From assembly GCA_965151315.1 (NCBI GenBank), contig CBCTZG010000037.1, positions 1-27,845 of the forward strand: a DNA stretch of 27,845 nt. Reading direction: 5' to 3'. The DNA is from Avimonoglobus sp965151315. Lineage in GTDB: Bacteria > Bacillota > Clostridia > UBA1381. Shown here piece after piece: positions 15,472 to 22,389 of this stretch. Below the pieces are notes generated by a model. It ran no database searches. It saw only the letters and a program-made list of their open reading frames with translations, and was not told the origin of the DNA. Both the position numbers and the translations under genes were made by a program. Numbering within the stretch: position 1 is the first letter of the stretch; each line of letters opens with the position of its first letter.

Positions 15472-16296
15472 ATGAAGTTTGACATGCTTTTCCCTGGCGG
15501 GAAGAAAAAGGCGCTGACATTGAGCTATGACGACGGTGTGCAGCAAGACGCCAAGCTGATGGAGATCTTAGACCGGCACGGCCTGAAATGTACTTTCAAC
15601 ATCAATACTGGCCTGCTGGCGCCGGAAGGAACAAAATATCCGACGGGACAGGTACACCGCCGGATGACGGCGCGGGAGGCAAAAGAGCTGTATCTGGATT
15701 CCGGCCATGAGGTAGCGGTACATACGCTGACGCATCCCTGGCTGGAGCGGCTGCCGGCCCCGGTTGTTTTGCAGGAGGTGCTGGAAGACCGCCGGCGGAT
15801 AGAAGCGATGTTTGGCGGAGTTGTCCGGGGGATGGCGTATCCCTTTGGCACATATAACGATCAAGTGGTGGAAATTCTGAAAGCAGCCGGCTTTGCCTAT
15901 GCCCGGACAACCATATCGACCAATAGCTTTGCAATCCCGGAGGACTGGCTTCGGCTGCCGGCTACATGCCATCATATTTCTCCGCGTTTAATGGAATTAG
16001 CGGACCGGTTTATTAGTGAGCAAAACTGCGGTCTGTTTTATCTGTGGGGACACAGTTATGAGTTCGAGCAGAATAATGACTGGCATGTGATCGAGGAGTT
16101 TTCCGCGAAAATGGGCGGCCGGCCTGATATTTGGTATGCCACCAATATTGAGGTCTATCACTATGTAGAGGCCTATCGGAACCTGCAAACGGATACAGAA
16201 TGTACCTTGGCCCAGAACCTGTCGTCGGCTGATGTCTGGATCCAGGTGGATGGTGACCCGGTGCAGATCCCAGCCGGGCAGACTGTGAAGTTATAA
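15472..16296 (+). CDS. Polysaccharide deacetylase (NodB/CE4 fold)
   Basis: A 274-residue NodB-homology protein. Motif 1 is LSYDDG (D20, D21), motif 2 HTLTHPWL (H84, H88; metal ligands with one Asp), and motif 3 MAYPFGTYND. The C-terminal motif GLFYLWGHSYEF supplies a late histidine. These fit metal-dependent removal of N- or O-acetyl groups from a glycan. There is no signal peptide or membrane anchor, unlike peptidoglycan deacetylases, so a cytoplasmic oligosaccharide is the likelier substrate. AAAGGAG precedes the ATG. It is the last gene before a strong terminator. Confidence 0.9.
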   Translation: MKFDMLFPGGKKKALTLSYDDGVQQDAKLMEILDRHGLKCTFNINTGLLAPEGTKYPTGQVHRRMTAREAKELYLDSGHEVAVHTLTHPWLERLPAPVVLQEVLEDRRRIEAMFGGVVRGMAYPFGTYNDQVVEILKAAGFAYARTTISTNSFAIPEDWLRLPATCHHISPRLMELADRFISEQNCGLFYLWGHSYEFEQNNDWHVIEEFSAKMGGRPDIWYATNIEVYHYVEAYRNLQTDTECTLAQNLSSADVWIQVDGDPVQIPAGQTVKL

Positions 16297-16313
16297 ATTT
16301 TTTGCAAAGCTTA

Positions 16314-16348
16314 GCAGATATCCGAAATTTTTGGATATCTGCATTTTT
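16314..16348 (+). terminator. Rho-independent terminator after the deacetylase
   Basis: GCAGATATCC (16314-16323) pairs with GGATATCTGC (16333-16342), followed by ATTTTT. Confidence 0.9.
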
Positions 16349-16406
16349 GTAGTGGGGGACTTCTGTATCGTGCTCCTACATTTGCCGGTATTTTTCAAAA
16401 ATCCTA

Positions 16407-16435
16407 TTGACTTTTCTTCCGCTTTCCAGTAAAAT
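16407..16435 (+). promoter_or_regulatory. Strong promoter with no following gene
   Basis: TTGACT at 16407-16412, a 17-bp spacer and TAAAAT at 16430-16435, predicting a start near 16442. The only thing downstream on this strand before a terminator is about 460 nt without a credible ORF. Confidence 0.7.
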
Positions 16436-16441
16436 AATGAT

Positions 16442-16907
16442 GGGTATAAGCCTTTTATGATGTACACATAACAAAGCTTATACGCCCCGTACGTTTTGTA
16501 CGGCGGGCAGTAGTAAATGATAGGTGATACTTATTTGCGTGTATGAAAATCCGTGGAGCTCACACATCCACTTTTTTTAACCGTCTGCTGCAATTTGATG
16601 TGCTTCTCCCACACAAACCGGAAGTACACAAGCGGACATCCACTGGTTTTCCGTACAAGCGAAGAAGAAAAATATGGGTGCGTTTTTTCATCCGGCGAAG
16701 CTATTGGCGCCTGCCGCCGAAGTCTGTCTGTATAATTGCTGCAGGCGGCCTGGTTTGGTACATAAGGCGAGATGGATCGGGTCAGTTTTCCGGCACGGCT
16801 GATAGTGGGATTGATTTCCCGAAAAAATGAATCGATATATTCACCGGCTAGCCAAAATTTTCATTGCTGTTCATACGAAAAGCGGACAGGCTTCTGTCCG
16901 CTTTTTT
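16442..16907 (+). ncRNA. Candidate structured noncoding RNA
   Basis: This gene-free stretch lies between a near-consensus promoter and a strong terminator. It contains several stems: GTATAAGC (16444-16451) with GCTTATAC (16476-16483), CCGTAC-GTTTT-GTACGG (16487-16503), GTGGA (16553) with TCCAC (16567), and CGCCTGC (16708-16714) with GCAGGCG (16741-16747). It lacks the hallmark sequences of RNase P RNA, tmRNA and T-box leaders. A raiA-type or other clostridial RNA is possible but not recognised with certainty. A 95-codon frame at 16543-16830 has no ribosome site or protein-like character. The true 3' end may come earlier than the terminator. Confidence 0.5.
16878..16907. terminator. Bidirectional terminator
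   Basis: AAAAGCGGACAG, loop GCTT and CTGTCCGCTTTT form a perfect 12-bp stem with T-runs on both strands. It can end the candidate RNA (plus) and the PHP gene (minus, stop at 16921). Confidence 0.92.
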
Positions 16908-16920
16908 GTGTTCTGTAATT

Positions 16921-17622
16921 TTATTGGGCATAGGGCAGGACGATGTTGCCCCCCACCGTGAAAAGATAATCCCGGCTTTTCAGAACCGCCGCCGCGTCTC
17001 GGGCGTCTTTTACGGGCGCCTGGGTTATAATTCCAGCCATGCCGGCGTGGCCGTGGTGATGGAAATCGGTTCCGGCACTGACCAGCATATCGTGCTCTCG
17101 GGCATATTTTGCGGCCACCGCCACCCGGGAATTATGCCCCGGATGCATATTAAAGGTCTCAATCCCATCCAGAACCGCCGGATCCGCCAGCGCCATCCCG
17201 CTCCGGAAGGGATGAGCCTGCAGAAGCACCCGCCCCGGTCCCCGGAACATCCTCGAAAATGCGGCGATCCCCCGCTCCAGATATTCATAGGCCTCTGATA
17301 GGAATGGCTTATCAATCCCAAACAGAAGATAATCGTTGGCGTTTTCCGAAAACCGGATCTCACACCCCAGAATCACATGCACCCCCAACCGTTCCCCAGC
17401 CTCCGCAGCCTGGTCAAAATCAGCAAGATACGCGGCAATACACTTTTCCTTTTCCCCATAATACCGCATTCCTGGATAAAAATGGTTGGAAATGACAACG
17501 CTGGACCAACCCAGCCGGGCGTAATTTTCTACAACCTCCGCAGGGTAAATTTCACTGCAAACGCTGGCCGGCTTCGTATGGGCATGCATCTCTGTTTTAA
17601 ATATATACGCTTCGAGCTTCAT
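16921..17622 (-). CDS. PHP-domain metal-dependent phosphoesterase
   Basis: A 233-residue PHP-fold protein. Metal-binding motifs appear in order: EMHAHT (H13, H15), ISNHFYP, LGCEIRF, LLQAHPFRSG and SAGTDFHHHGH. Family members include histidinol-phosphatase, 3',5'-nucleoside bisphosphate phosphatases and polymerase proofreading domains. This stand-alone form most resembles uncharacterised PHP hydrolases, so the substrate is unknown. AGAAGGG precedes the ATG. It lies 64 bp downstream of the alpha-galactosidase gene on the same strand but has its own strong promoter, so it need not share the sugar regulation. Confidence 0.88.
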   Translation of the reverse strand: MKLEAYIFKTEMHAHTKPASVCSEIYPAEVVENYARLGWSSVVISNHFYPGMRYYGEKEKCIAAYLADFDQAAEAGERLGVHVILGCEIRFSENANDYLLFGIDKPFLSEAYEYLERGIAAFSRMFRGPGRVLLQAHPFRSGMALADPAVLDGIETFNMHPGHNSRVAVAAKYAREHDMLVSAGTDFHHHGHAGMAGIITQAPVKDARDAAAVLKSRDYLFTVGGNIVLPYAQ

Positions 17623-17654
17623 TGAACATCCCTTCTTTATGTTTGATCGCCCCC

Positions 17655-17683
17655 ATTGTATACAATTCTACCCTGTTTGTCAA
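17655..17683 (-). promoter_or_regulatory. Strong promoter of the PHP gene with palindromic -10
   Basis: On the minus strand: TTGACA (17683-17678), a 17-bp spacer and TACAAT (17660-17655). ATTGTATACAAT at 17655-17666 is a perfect 12-bp palindrome over the -10 and could be a repressor site. Confidence 0.75.
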
Positions 17684-17686
17684 GGC

Positions 17687-19006
17687 TTATTCATATTGGG
17701 GCAGCCAATCCTTATGGGCCTCCAGAAGATCGTCGCAAAGGCTGACGATATCGTCAATGGACAGCTCCGCCGCAGTATGGGGTTCCAGCATAGCCGCCTG
17801 GTAAATCTTTTCTTTTTTCCGGGTCACCGCCGCCTCAATGGTCAGCAGCTGCGGGTTAATATTGGTTACATTCATCGCCGCTAACTGCGTCGGCAGCGCG
17901 CCGACCTTACAGGGTGTGACGCCGCTTCTGTCTACAAGGCAGGGCACTTCCACACAGGCCTCGTCAGGCAGGTTGGTAATCAGGCCGTTGTTGATCACAT
18001 TCCCGCCGATTTTGTAGGGAACGCCGGTCGTCATCGCCTCCATAATATACGAAGCGTATTCGTTGCTGCGCTCATGGGTGATCTCGCCGGACAGCAGCTC
18101 CTTGCTCTGCTTTTCCCAGTTGGCAATCTGCTCGACGCACCGGCGGGGATATTCATCCAGGGGAATATTGTATTTTTCGATCAGTTCCGGGTAGCGGTGC
18201 TTAATAAACAGTGGGTTATACTCTGCATTGTGTTCGCTGGATTCGGTGCAGTAATAGCCCAGGCGGTTGATATATTCATACCGGACCATGTTGCCGTGCT
18301 TTGTCGTTTCATTTTTGTGCTTTGCCCGCCGGCGGATCTCCGGATATAGATCCTTCCCGTTGTCATCCTTGATTTCTAAAAGCCATCCCATATGGTTGAT
18401 CCCGGCGATCTTTTCCTCTACCCTGCCGACATATTCTTCCATATCCAACGCCGACAGCAGGTCCTTTGTACACGACTGTACACTATGGCACAGGCCGACG
18501 GTCTTGATATTGGTAAACCGCTGCATATAGCCTGTAAGCATTGCCATAGGATTTGTGTAGTTTAAAAACCATGCGTCGGGGCAGACCGCTTCCATATCCT
18601 CTGCGAACCCCTGCAGCACAGGGATTGTCCGAAGGGCCCGGAAAATCCCGCCGATTCCCAGCGTATCGCCGATCGTTTGGCGCAGGCCGTACTTTTTCGG
18701 GATTTCAAAATCTGTAATGGTACACGGGTCATATCCCCCTACCTGGATCGCGTTGACCACAAACCGAGCGCCCCGCAGCGCGTCTTTCCGCTGGGGGATA
18801 CCCAAATATTTCCGGATGACTGCCCGGTTTTCGTTGCAGTTCTTGTTCAGTGTACAAATCAGTTGATACGATTCCTCCAGCCGTTTTGCATCAATGTCAT
18901 AAAGTGCGATTTCAAATTCCCGCAAAGCCGGTGTCATCATAGCGTCGCCTAATACATTTTTTACAAAAATTGTACTGCCGGCGCCCATAAAAGTAATTTT
19001 GTTCAC
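17687..19006 (-). CDS. melA: GH4 alpha-galactosidase (MelA type)
   Basis: Family 4 glycosidases use NAD+ and a divalent metal to cleave by oxidation and elimination. The 439-residue product has the Rossmann start ITFMGAGSTIFVKNVLGD, then NYTNPMAMLTGY and INHMGWLL. The metal-binding motif is GLCHSVQ with C173-H174-S175-V176. The CHSV form is associated with alpha-galactosidases, whereas CHE and CHG mark alpha-glucosidases and alpha-glucuronidases. The GTG at 19006 is chosen because it starts at NKITFMGAG and GGGAG lies 9 nt before it. It is divergent from an AraC-type gene 117 bp away, as in melibiose and raffinose loci. No transporter gene is adjacent. Confidence 0.9.
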   Translation of the reverse strand: MNKITFMGAGSTIFVKNVLGDAMMTPALREFEIALYDIDAKRLEESYQLICTLNKNCNENRAVIRKYLGIPQRKDALRGARFVVNAIQVGGYDPCTITDFEIPKKYGLRQTIGDTLGIGGIFRALRTIPVLQGFAEDMEAVCPDAWFLNYTNPMAMLTGYMQRFTNIKTVGLCHSVQSCTKDLLSALDMEEYVGRVEEKIAGINHMGWLLEIKDDNGKDLYPEIRRRAKHKNETTKHGNMVRYEYINRLGYYCTESSEHNAEYNPLFIKHRYPELIEKYNIPLDEYPRRCVEQIANWEKQSKELLSGEITHERSNEYASYIMEAMTTGVPYKIGGNVINNGLITNLPDEACVEVPCLVDRSGVTPCKVGALPTQLAAMNVTNINPQLLTIEAAVTRKKEKIYQAAMLEPHTAAELSIDDIVSLCDDLLEAHKDWLPQYE

Positions 19007-19069
19007 AGCTAGCCACTCCCTTTTTTTAAATGTTATCAACATCTTACCAAAATACCATCAAAAAAGGAA

Positions 19070-19104
19070 TTGCAAAATGTAACCGAAATATGGTATAATG
19101 TAAC
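19070..19104 (+). promoter_or_regulatory. araC-type gene promoter with two 21-bp-spaced repeats
   Basis: TTGCAA (19070-19075), an 18-bp spacer and TATAAT (19094-19099). AATGTAAC occurs twice, at 19076-19083 and 19097-19104, exactly 21 bp (two helical turns) apart. The second copy overlaps the -10. This fits an AraC-family dimer site and autoregulation. Confidence 0.55.
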
Positions 19105-19123
19105 TAAACGGAGGTGACGGGCT

Positions 19124-19876
19124 ATGGATTTAAATATCATTTTTCCAACAGAAAATTTCCAGGATCTGAATCCTCTTTTCTTAGGCCTTGAGGACTGTGC
19201 CCCTGGGCACTCCTTCGGCCCCGCCATCCGCTCCTGCTATTTGATCCATTATGTCCGGGCGGGTACGGGGAGCTTTTGTGCGGAAGGCAAGACATATCAC
19301 CCCAAGGCCGGCGAAATATTTATTATCCGCCCCGGACAGCTGACTACTTATACCGCTGATCAAACACAGCCCTGGCGCTATATCTGGATTGGGTTCAACG
19401 GCGGCTTAGCCGCCCGGCTGGATACCCTTTCTCTGCCGGTGCTGCCGGTTGACGGCGAATTATTCCTGGATATGGTGGCTGCCCGCAAAAACGGCGGCAT
19501 ATCGGCAGAGCTTGCGGCTTCCCGGCTGTTTGCCCTGTTTGCCCAGCTGTTTTCATCCCAGCAGAGCAGCAATCAGTATGTCCGCCAGATTTCGGACTAT
19601 ATCACCTATAATTATATGAAGCAGCTGTCTGTCGCTCAGCTGGCCCAGCTGGTCAGTCTGGACCGGCGGTATGCCTCCCGGTTATTTAAAGCGGAATACG
19701 GCCGTAGCATCAGCCAATATCTGATCGCTTACCGGATGAAAAAAGCCCGGGAATTCCTGCGGGATGGCTATACCGTCAGCCAGACAGCCAAAATGGTGGG
19801 ATATACGGATGTATTTAATTTTTCGAAAATGTTTAGAAAGACCTACGGAAAAAGCCCTGCCCATTTTAAAGCCTAA
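19124..19876 (+). CDS. AraC/XylS-family transcriptional regulator
   Basis: A 250-residue regulator. The N-terminal cupin-like sensor (about 1-140) shows HYVRAGTGSFCAEGKTYHPKAGEIFIIRPGQ, here quoted in part as AGEIFIIRPGQ, followed by YIWIGFNG. The C-terminal double helix-turn-helix (about 150-250) contains LSVAQLAQLVSLDRRYASRL and VGYTDVFNFSKMFRKTYGKS. The pattern is typical of MsmR/RafR-like activators of alpha-galactoside use. Its divergent position to melA makes melA the probable target, with melibiose or raffinose-type sugars as likely effector (inference). CGGAGGTG precedes the ATG. It converges on pnuC with only 27 bp between the stop codons. Confidence 0.93.
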   Translation: MDLNIIFPTENFQDLNPLFLGLEDCAPGHSFGPAIRSCYLIHYVRAGTGSFCAEGKTYHPKAGEIFIIRPGQLTTYTADQTQPWRYIWIGFNGGLAARLDTLSLPVLPVDGELFLDMVAARKNGGISAELAASRLFALFAQLFSSQQSSNQYVRQISDYITYNYMKQLSVAQLAQLVSLDRRYASRLFKAEYGRSISQYLIAYRMKKAREFLRDGYTVSQTAKMVGYTDVFNFSKMFRKTYGKSPAHFKA

Positions 19877-19909
19877 AAAATCCTGTCCAAAGGACAGGAT
19901 TTTTTAGGC
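19871..19909. terminator. Shared bidirectional terminator including both stop codons
   Basis: An 18-bp perfect inverted repeat: GCCTAAAAAATCCTGTCC (19871-19888), loop AAA, and its complement (19892-19909). It contains the last GCC codon and TAA stop of both the regulator and pnuC, and gives a T-run in each direction. Confidence 0.93.
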
Positions 19910-20608
19910 CGACGCTTTCCTCCGCATCTGCCGGAGCTTCATCCGCCGCCAGCTGATAAACCCATACAGATCGTTGGCAAAAAAGACCAGAAAACAAACC
20001 ACCATGGGTAGATAGGTGGGATCCTCCATGGCCGCCAAAACCCATAGGATAATCAGAACGATATCATTCGCACCGTAAGCCAGGGCGTAATAATCCGACC
20101 GGTAAAGCGTCAGATAGGAGGCCATAAAGCTGGTGGCGATGGACACTGTGCTCATAGCCAGGTTTGCCGTGCGGAAATATTTTAGGATGAAATAAAATAT
20201 ACCCGTAACCAAAATGGCTAACACCAGCATAATAATTGCCTTTTTTCGTCCCAAAGGGGAAACCTCCACTTCCGCCTTCCCTGACTCAAAGGGATGGCGC
20301 AGCCAGGCTATGACCGCAAACACAGCAATAGGCGCGGTCATCCCCAGATAGGTGATCATTTCGCCGTAATACCGGAACGTATACGAAATCACGCCGTAGA
20401 GCAAGCTGAACAGCACGATCAAAATCTGACCCAGCACGTGTCCTTTGGCCACAAAAATCAGGGCGGTTACGCCAATTATTGACGCGATCAGCGTTAAAAT
20501 ATCCGCTGATCTTCCCAAGAAAAACGCGCCGCCTACTAGCCCTACAGACAAGAGCCAAAGTATCCATTCAAATTTTGACAGGGTTTGAAAGGGATTGTGG
20601 TAATGCAT
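19904..20608 (-). CDS. pnuC: Nicotinamide riboside transporter PnuC family
   Basis: PnuC proteins bring in nicotinamide riboside by facilitated diffusion coupled to intracellular phosphorylation. Relatives carry other B vitamins. The 234-residue protein has about seven membrane helices and the family traits LFSLLYGVISYTFRYYGEM and ANDIVLIILWVLA, and ends in a basic tail. GCGGAGG precedes the ATG at 20608 (MHYHNPFQ), which is preferred to the upstream in-frame GTG-type start. No kinase or other NAD gene is adjacent. A structured leader and direct repeats upstream suggest regulation. Vitamin specificity is uncertain. Confidence 0.88.
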   Translation of the reverse strand: MHYHNPFQTLSKFEWILWLLSVGLVGGAFFLGRSADILTLIASIIGVTALIFVAKGHVLGQILIVLFSLLYGVISYTFRYYGEMITYLGMTAPIAVFAVIAWLRHPFESGKAEVEVSPLGRKKAIIMLVLAILVTGIFYFILKYFRTANLAMSTVSIATSFMASYLTLYRSDYYALAYGANDIVLIILWVLAAMEDPTYLPMVVCFLVFFANDLYGFISWRRMKLRQMRRKASA

Positions 20609-20630
20609 AAAAAACCTCCGCAAAAAAATA

Positions 20631-20690
20631 CGCCCCACATACATGTCTGCAAAGACCTAACGACATGTATAGGAATGCGTCACGCATCAC
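20631..20690 (-). promoter_or_regulatory. Structured 5' leader of pnuC
   Basis: On the minus strand the leader holds ATGCG-TGA-CGCAT (20687-20675) and then a 9-bp perfect stem ATACATGTC/GACATGTAT (20670-20662 with 20647-20639) with a 14-nt loop, ending about 22 nt before the ribosome site. It could be a small riboswitch or protein site. It does not clearly match the known NAD+ or TPP riboswitches as far as can be judged by eye. Confidence 0.4.
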
Positions 20691-20700
20691 TACCCGGTGG

Positions 20701-20751
20701 CAGTATACTTTAAATTTTAATCAGTATACCATAAAAATAAACAAAATGCAA
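20701..20751 (-). promoter_or_regulatory. pnuC promoter with duplicated CAGTATAC
   Basis: On the minus strand: TTGCAT (20751-20746), a 17-bp spacer and TATACT (20728-20723). CAGTATAC occurs at 20701-20708 and 20722-20729, 21 bp apart, covering the -10 and start region. Possible operator of a vitamin-responsive repressor. The rest of 20752-20890 shows no recognised feature. Confidence 0.5.
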
Positions 20752-20891
20752 GCAAAAAATGGAGATATCCAAAAATTTCAGTGTACAACAGGATTTTTGA
20801 AAAATACCGGCAAATCAGAGAATATTGATGGTGAATTACAAAGGAGTCCAGTAAAAACCGCTAAAAGCATACGAAACATATCTCAGATTAC

Positions 20892-20920
20892 TTGAAAATT
20901 TCTGCGGGTTATGCTATAAT
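20892..20920 (+). promoter_or_regulatory. Promoter of the ferritin gene
   Basis: TTGAAA (20892-20897), a 17-bp spacer ending in TGC and TATAAT (20915-20920). Confidence 0.75.
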
Positions 20921-20951
20921 GAAACTATCTTTTTACTAAGGAGGTAATCAT

Positions 20952-21461
20952 ATGGATAAAAAAGTAGCGGAACTGTTAAATGATCAGATCAATAAGGAAT
21001 TCTATTCAGCGTACCTGTATCTGGATTTTGCAAATTATTATACAGAGCAAGGGCTGGATGGATTTGCAAACTGGTATACGATCCAGGCCCAGGAGGAACG
21101 GGACCACGCCATGCTGTTTTTGCAGTATCTGCAGAATAATGGGCAGAAGGTGACCTTAGAGGCGATCGCCAAGCCGGACCAGGTATTCTCTTCCAACATG
21201 GACCCGCTGAAGGCTGGTATGGCGCATGAACAGTATGTAACTGGCCTGATCAATAATATTTATGATCACGCATACGCTGTAAAAGATTTCCGGACTATGC
21301 AGTTTTTGGATTGGTTTGTCAAGGAACAGGGCGAGGAAGAAACCAACGCTGACAACCTGATCAAAAAGATGGAGCTGTTCGGCAGCGAGGCAAAGGGGCT
21401 GTACATGCTGGACAACGAACTGGGCGCCAGGGTATATTCCGCGCCGTCTCTCGTATTATAA
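20952..21461 (+). CDS. ftnA: Bacterial ferritin (non-heme)
   Basis: Ferritin builds a 24-subunit shell that oxidises and stores iron. The 169-residue four-helix protein has the ferroxidase residues in place: E16 in NKEFYSAY, E49 and H52 in EERDHAMLF, and downstream acidic and Gln residues in FLDWFVKEQGEEE. Helix length and order match E. coli FtnA with an offset of one residue. AAGGAGG lies 7 nt before the ATG. The gene is monocistronic, with its own promoter and terminator. No Fur box was recognised. Confidence 0.96.
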   Translation: MDKKVAELLNDQINKEFYSAYLYLDFANYYTEQGLDGFANWYTIQAQEERDHAMLFLQYLQNNGQKVTLEAIAKPDQVFSSNMDPLKAGMAHEQYVTGLINNIYDHAYAVKDFRTMQFLDWFVKEQGEEETNADNLIKKMELFGSEAKGLYMLDNELGARVYSAPSLVL

Positions 21462-21471
21462 AAGCGGATCC

Positions 21472-21512
21472 AAAGCGATACCGAAGTTTTTTTCAAAAAG
21501 GTATCGCTTTTT
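21472..21512 (+). terminator. Rho-independent terminator after ferritin
   Basis: AAAGCGATACC (21472-21482) pairs with GGTATCGCTTT (21500-21510) and runs into an unbroken T-run. Confidence 0.92.
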
Positions 21513-21555
21513 TTTGTATTTTGTGGTAAAATAACGAAATTGGGGGGGGGTGCTT

Positions 21556-22389
21556 ATGCAGTCGACAGAAAAAATCAGCAAAAGGTATATTGCCTTATAT
21601 GTTATTTTACGGTTGCTGGTTATCGGCGTAATGATTTTAGAAATTTTCCGGAAAAATTATACCAATGTGTTTACCTGCGCCCTGACGCTGGTATTGTTTA
21701 TGATTCCGGCCATTGTAGACCGGCGTTTGAATATCAAGCTGCCGACCGTTTTAGAAAGCGTGATCCTGCTGTTTATTTTTGCAGCGGAGATCCTGGGAGA
21801 AATTCAAGGCTTTTATGTGGTTTTTCCATACTGGGATACGATGCTGCATACGATCAACGGATTCCTCATGGCGGCCATCGGCTTTGCCATGATTGATATT
21901 TTGAACCAAAACCCAAGGTTTCATATTACCATGTCGCCGGCTTTTGTTGCATTTGTGGCCTTTTGCTTTTCCATGACCATCGGCGTTTTGTGGGAGTTTT
22001 TTGAGTACTCTATGGATACCTTTGCGAAAACGGATATGCAAAAGGACGCCATCTGTGAAACCATATCTTCTGTAGAACTGAACCCGGCAGGAAAGAATGT
22101 GCCGGTGGTAGTCACGGGAATCGAGGAAACCGTGATCCGAGGGAACGTCCAGGGGGAACCCAAGGAAATTGTAATTCCAGACGGATATATGGATCTGGGC
22201 CTGCGGGATACTATGGAGGATCTGTTAGTCAATCTGATCGGCGCGGTGATATTTTCCGTGATCGGCGCGTTTTATATTGACGGCCGGGGGAAAGGAAGGC
22301 TGGTGAAAAACTTTATCCCGCAGCTGAAAACCAAGGCGGAAATCGCAGAGACCAGGGCCGGGATTCAGAAAAAGAAAAGGAGAAAATAG
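21556..22389 (+). CDS. Polytopic membrane protein, YjdF/DUF2238-like
   Basis: A 277-residue integral membrane protein with about four N-terminal helices, a WDTMLHTINGFLMAAIGFA segment, a conserved GVLWEFFEYSMD in a helix, a soluble insertion of about 75 residues (140-235), and a last helix LLVNLIGAVIFSVIGAFYI with a basic tail. The membrane-embedded H/D/E pattern resembles the uncharacterised YjdF (DUF2238) family. Function is unknown. ATG 21556 is preferred to GTG 21550; the ribosome site is a run of nine G (21542-21550), which is odd and prone to slippage. The stop codon abuts the ATG of the deaminase gene, so it is the first gene of a translationally linked trio. Confidence 0.75.
   Translation: MQSTEKISKRYIALYVILRLLVIGVMILEIFRKNYTNVFTCALTLVLFMIPAIVDRRLNIKLPTVLESVILLFIFAAEILGEIQGFYVVFPYWDTMLHTINGFLMAAIGFAMIDILNQNPRFHITMSPAFVAFVAFCFSMTIGVLWEFFEYSMDTFAKTDMQKDAICETISSVELNPAGKNVPVVVTGIEETVIRGNVQGEPKEIVIPDGYMDLGLRDTMEDLLVNLIGAVIFSVIGAFYIDGRGKGRLVKNFIPQLKTKAEIAETRAGIQKKKRRK

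Noticed and set aside
16543..16830. 95-codon frame in the 16442-16907 region
   Set aside because: No ribosome site, unusual basic/aromatic composition and overlap with strong RNA stems. A noncoding reading fits better.
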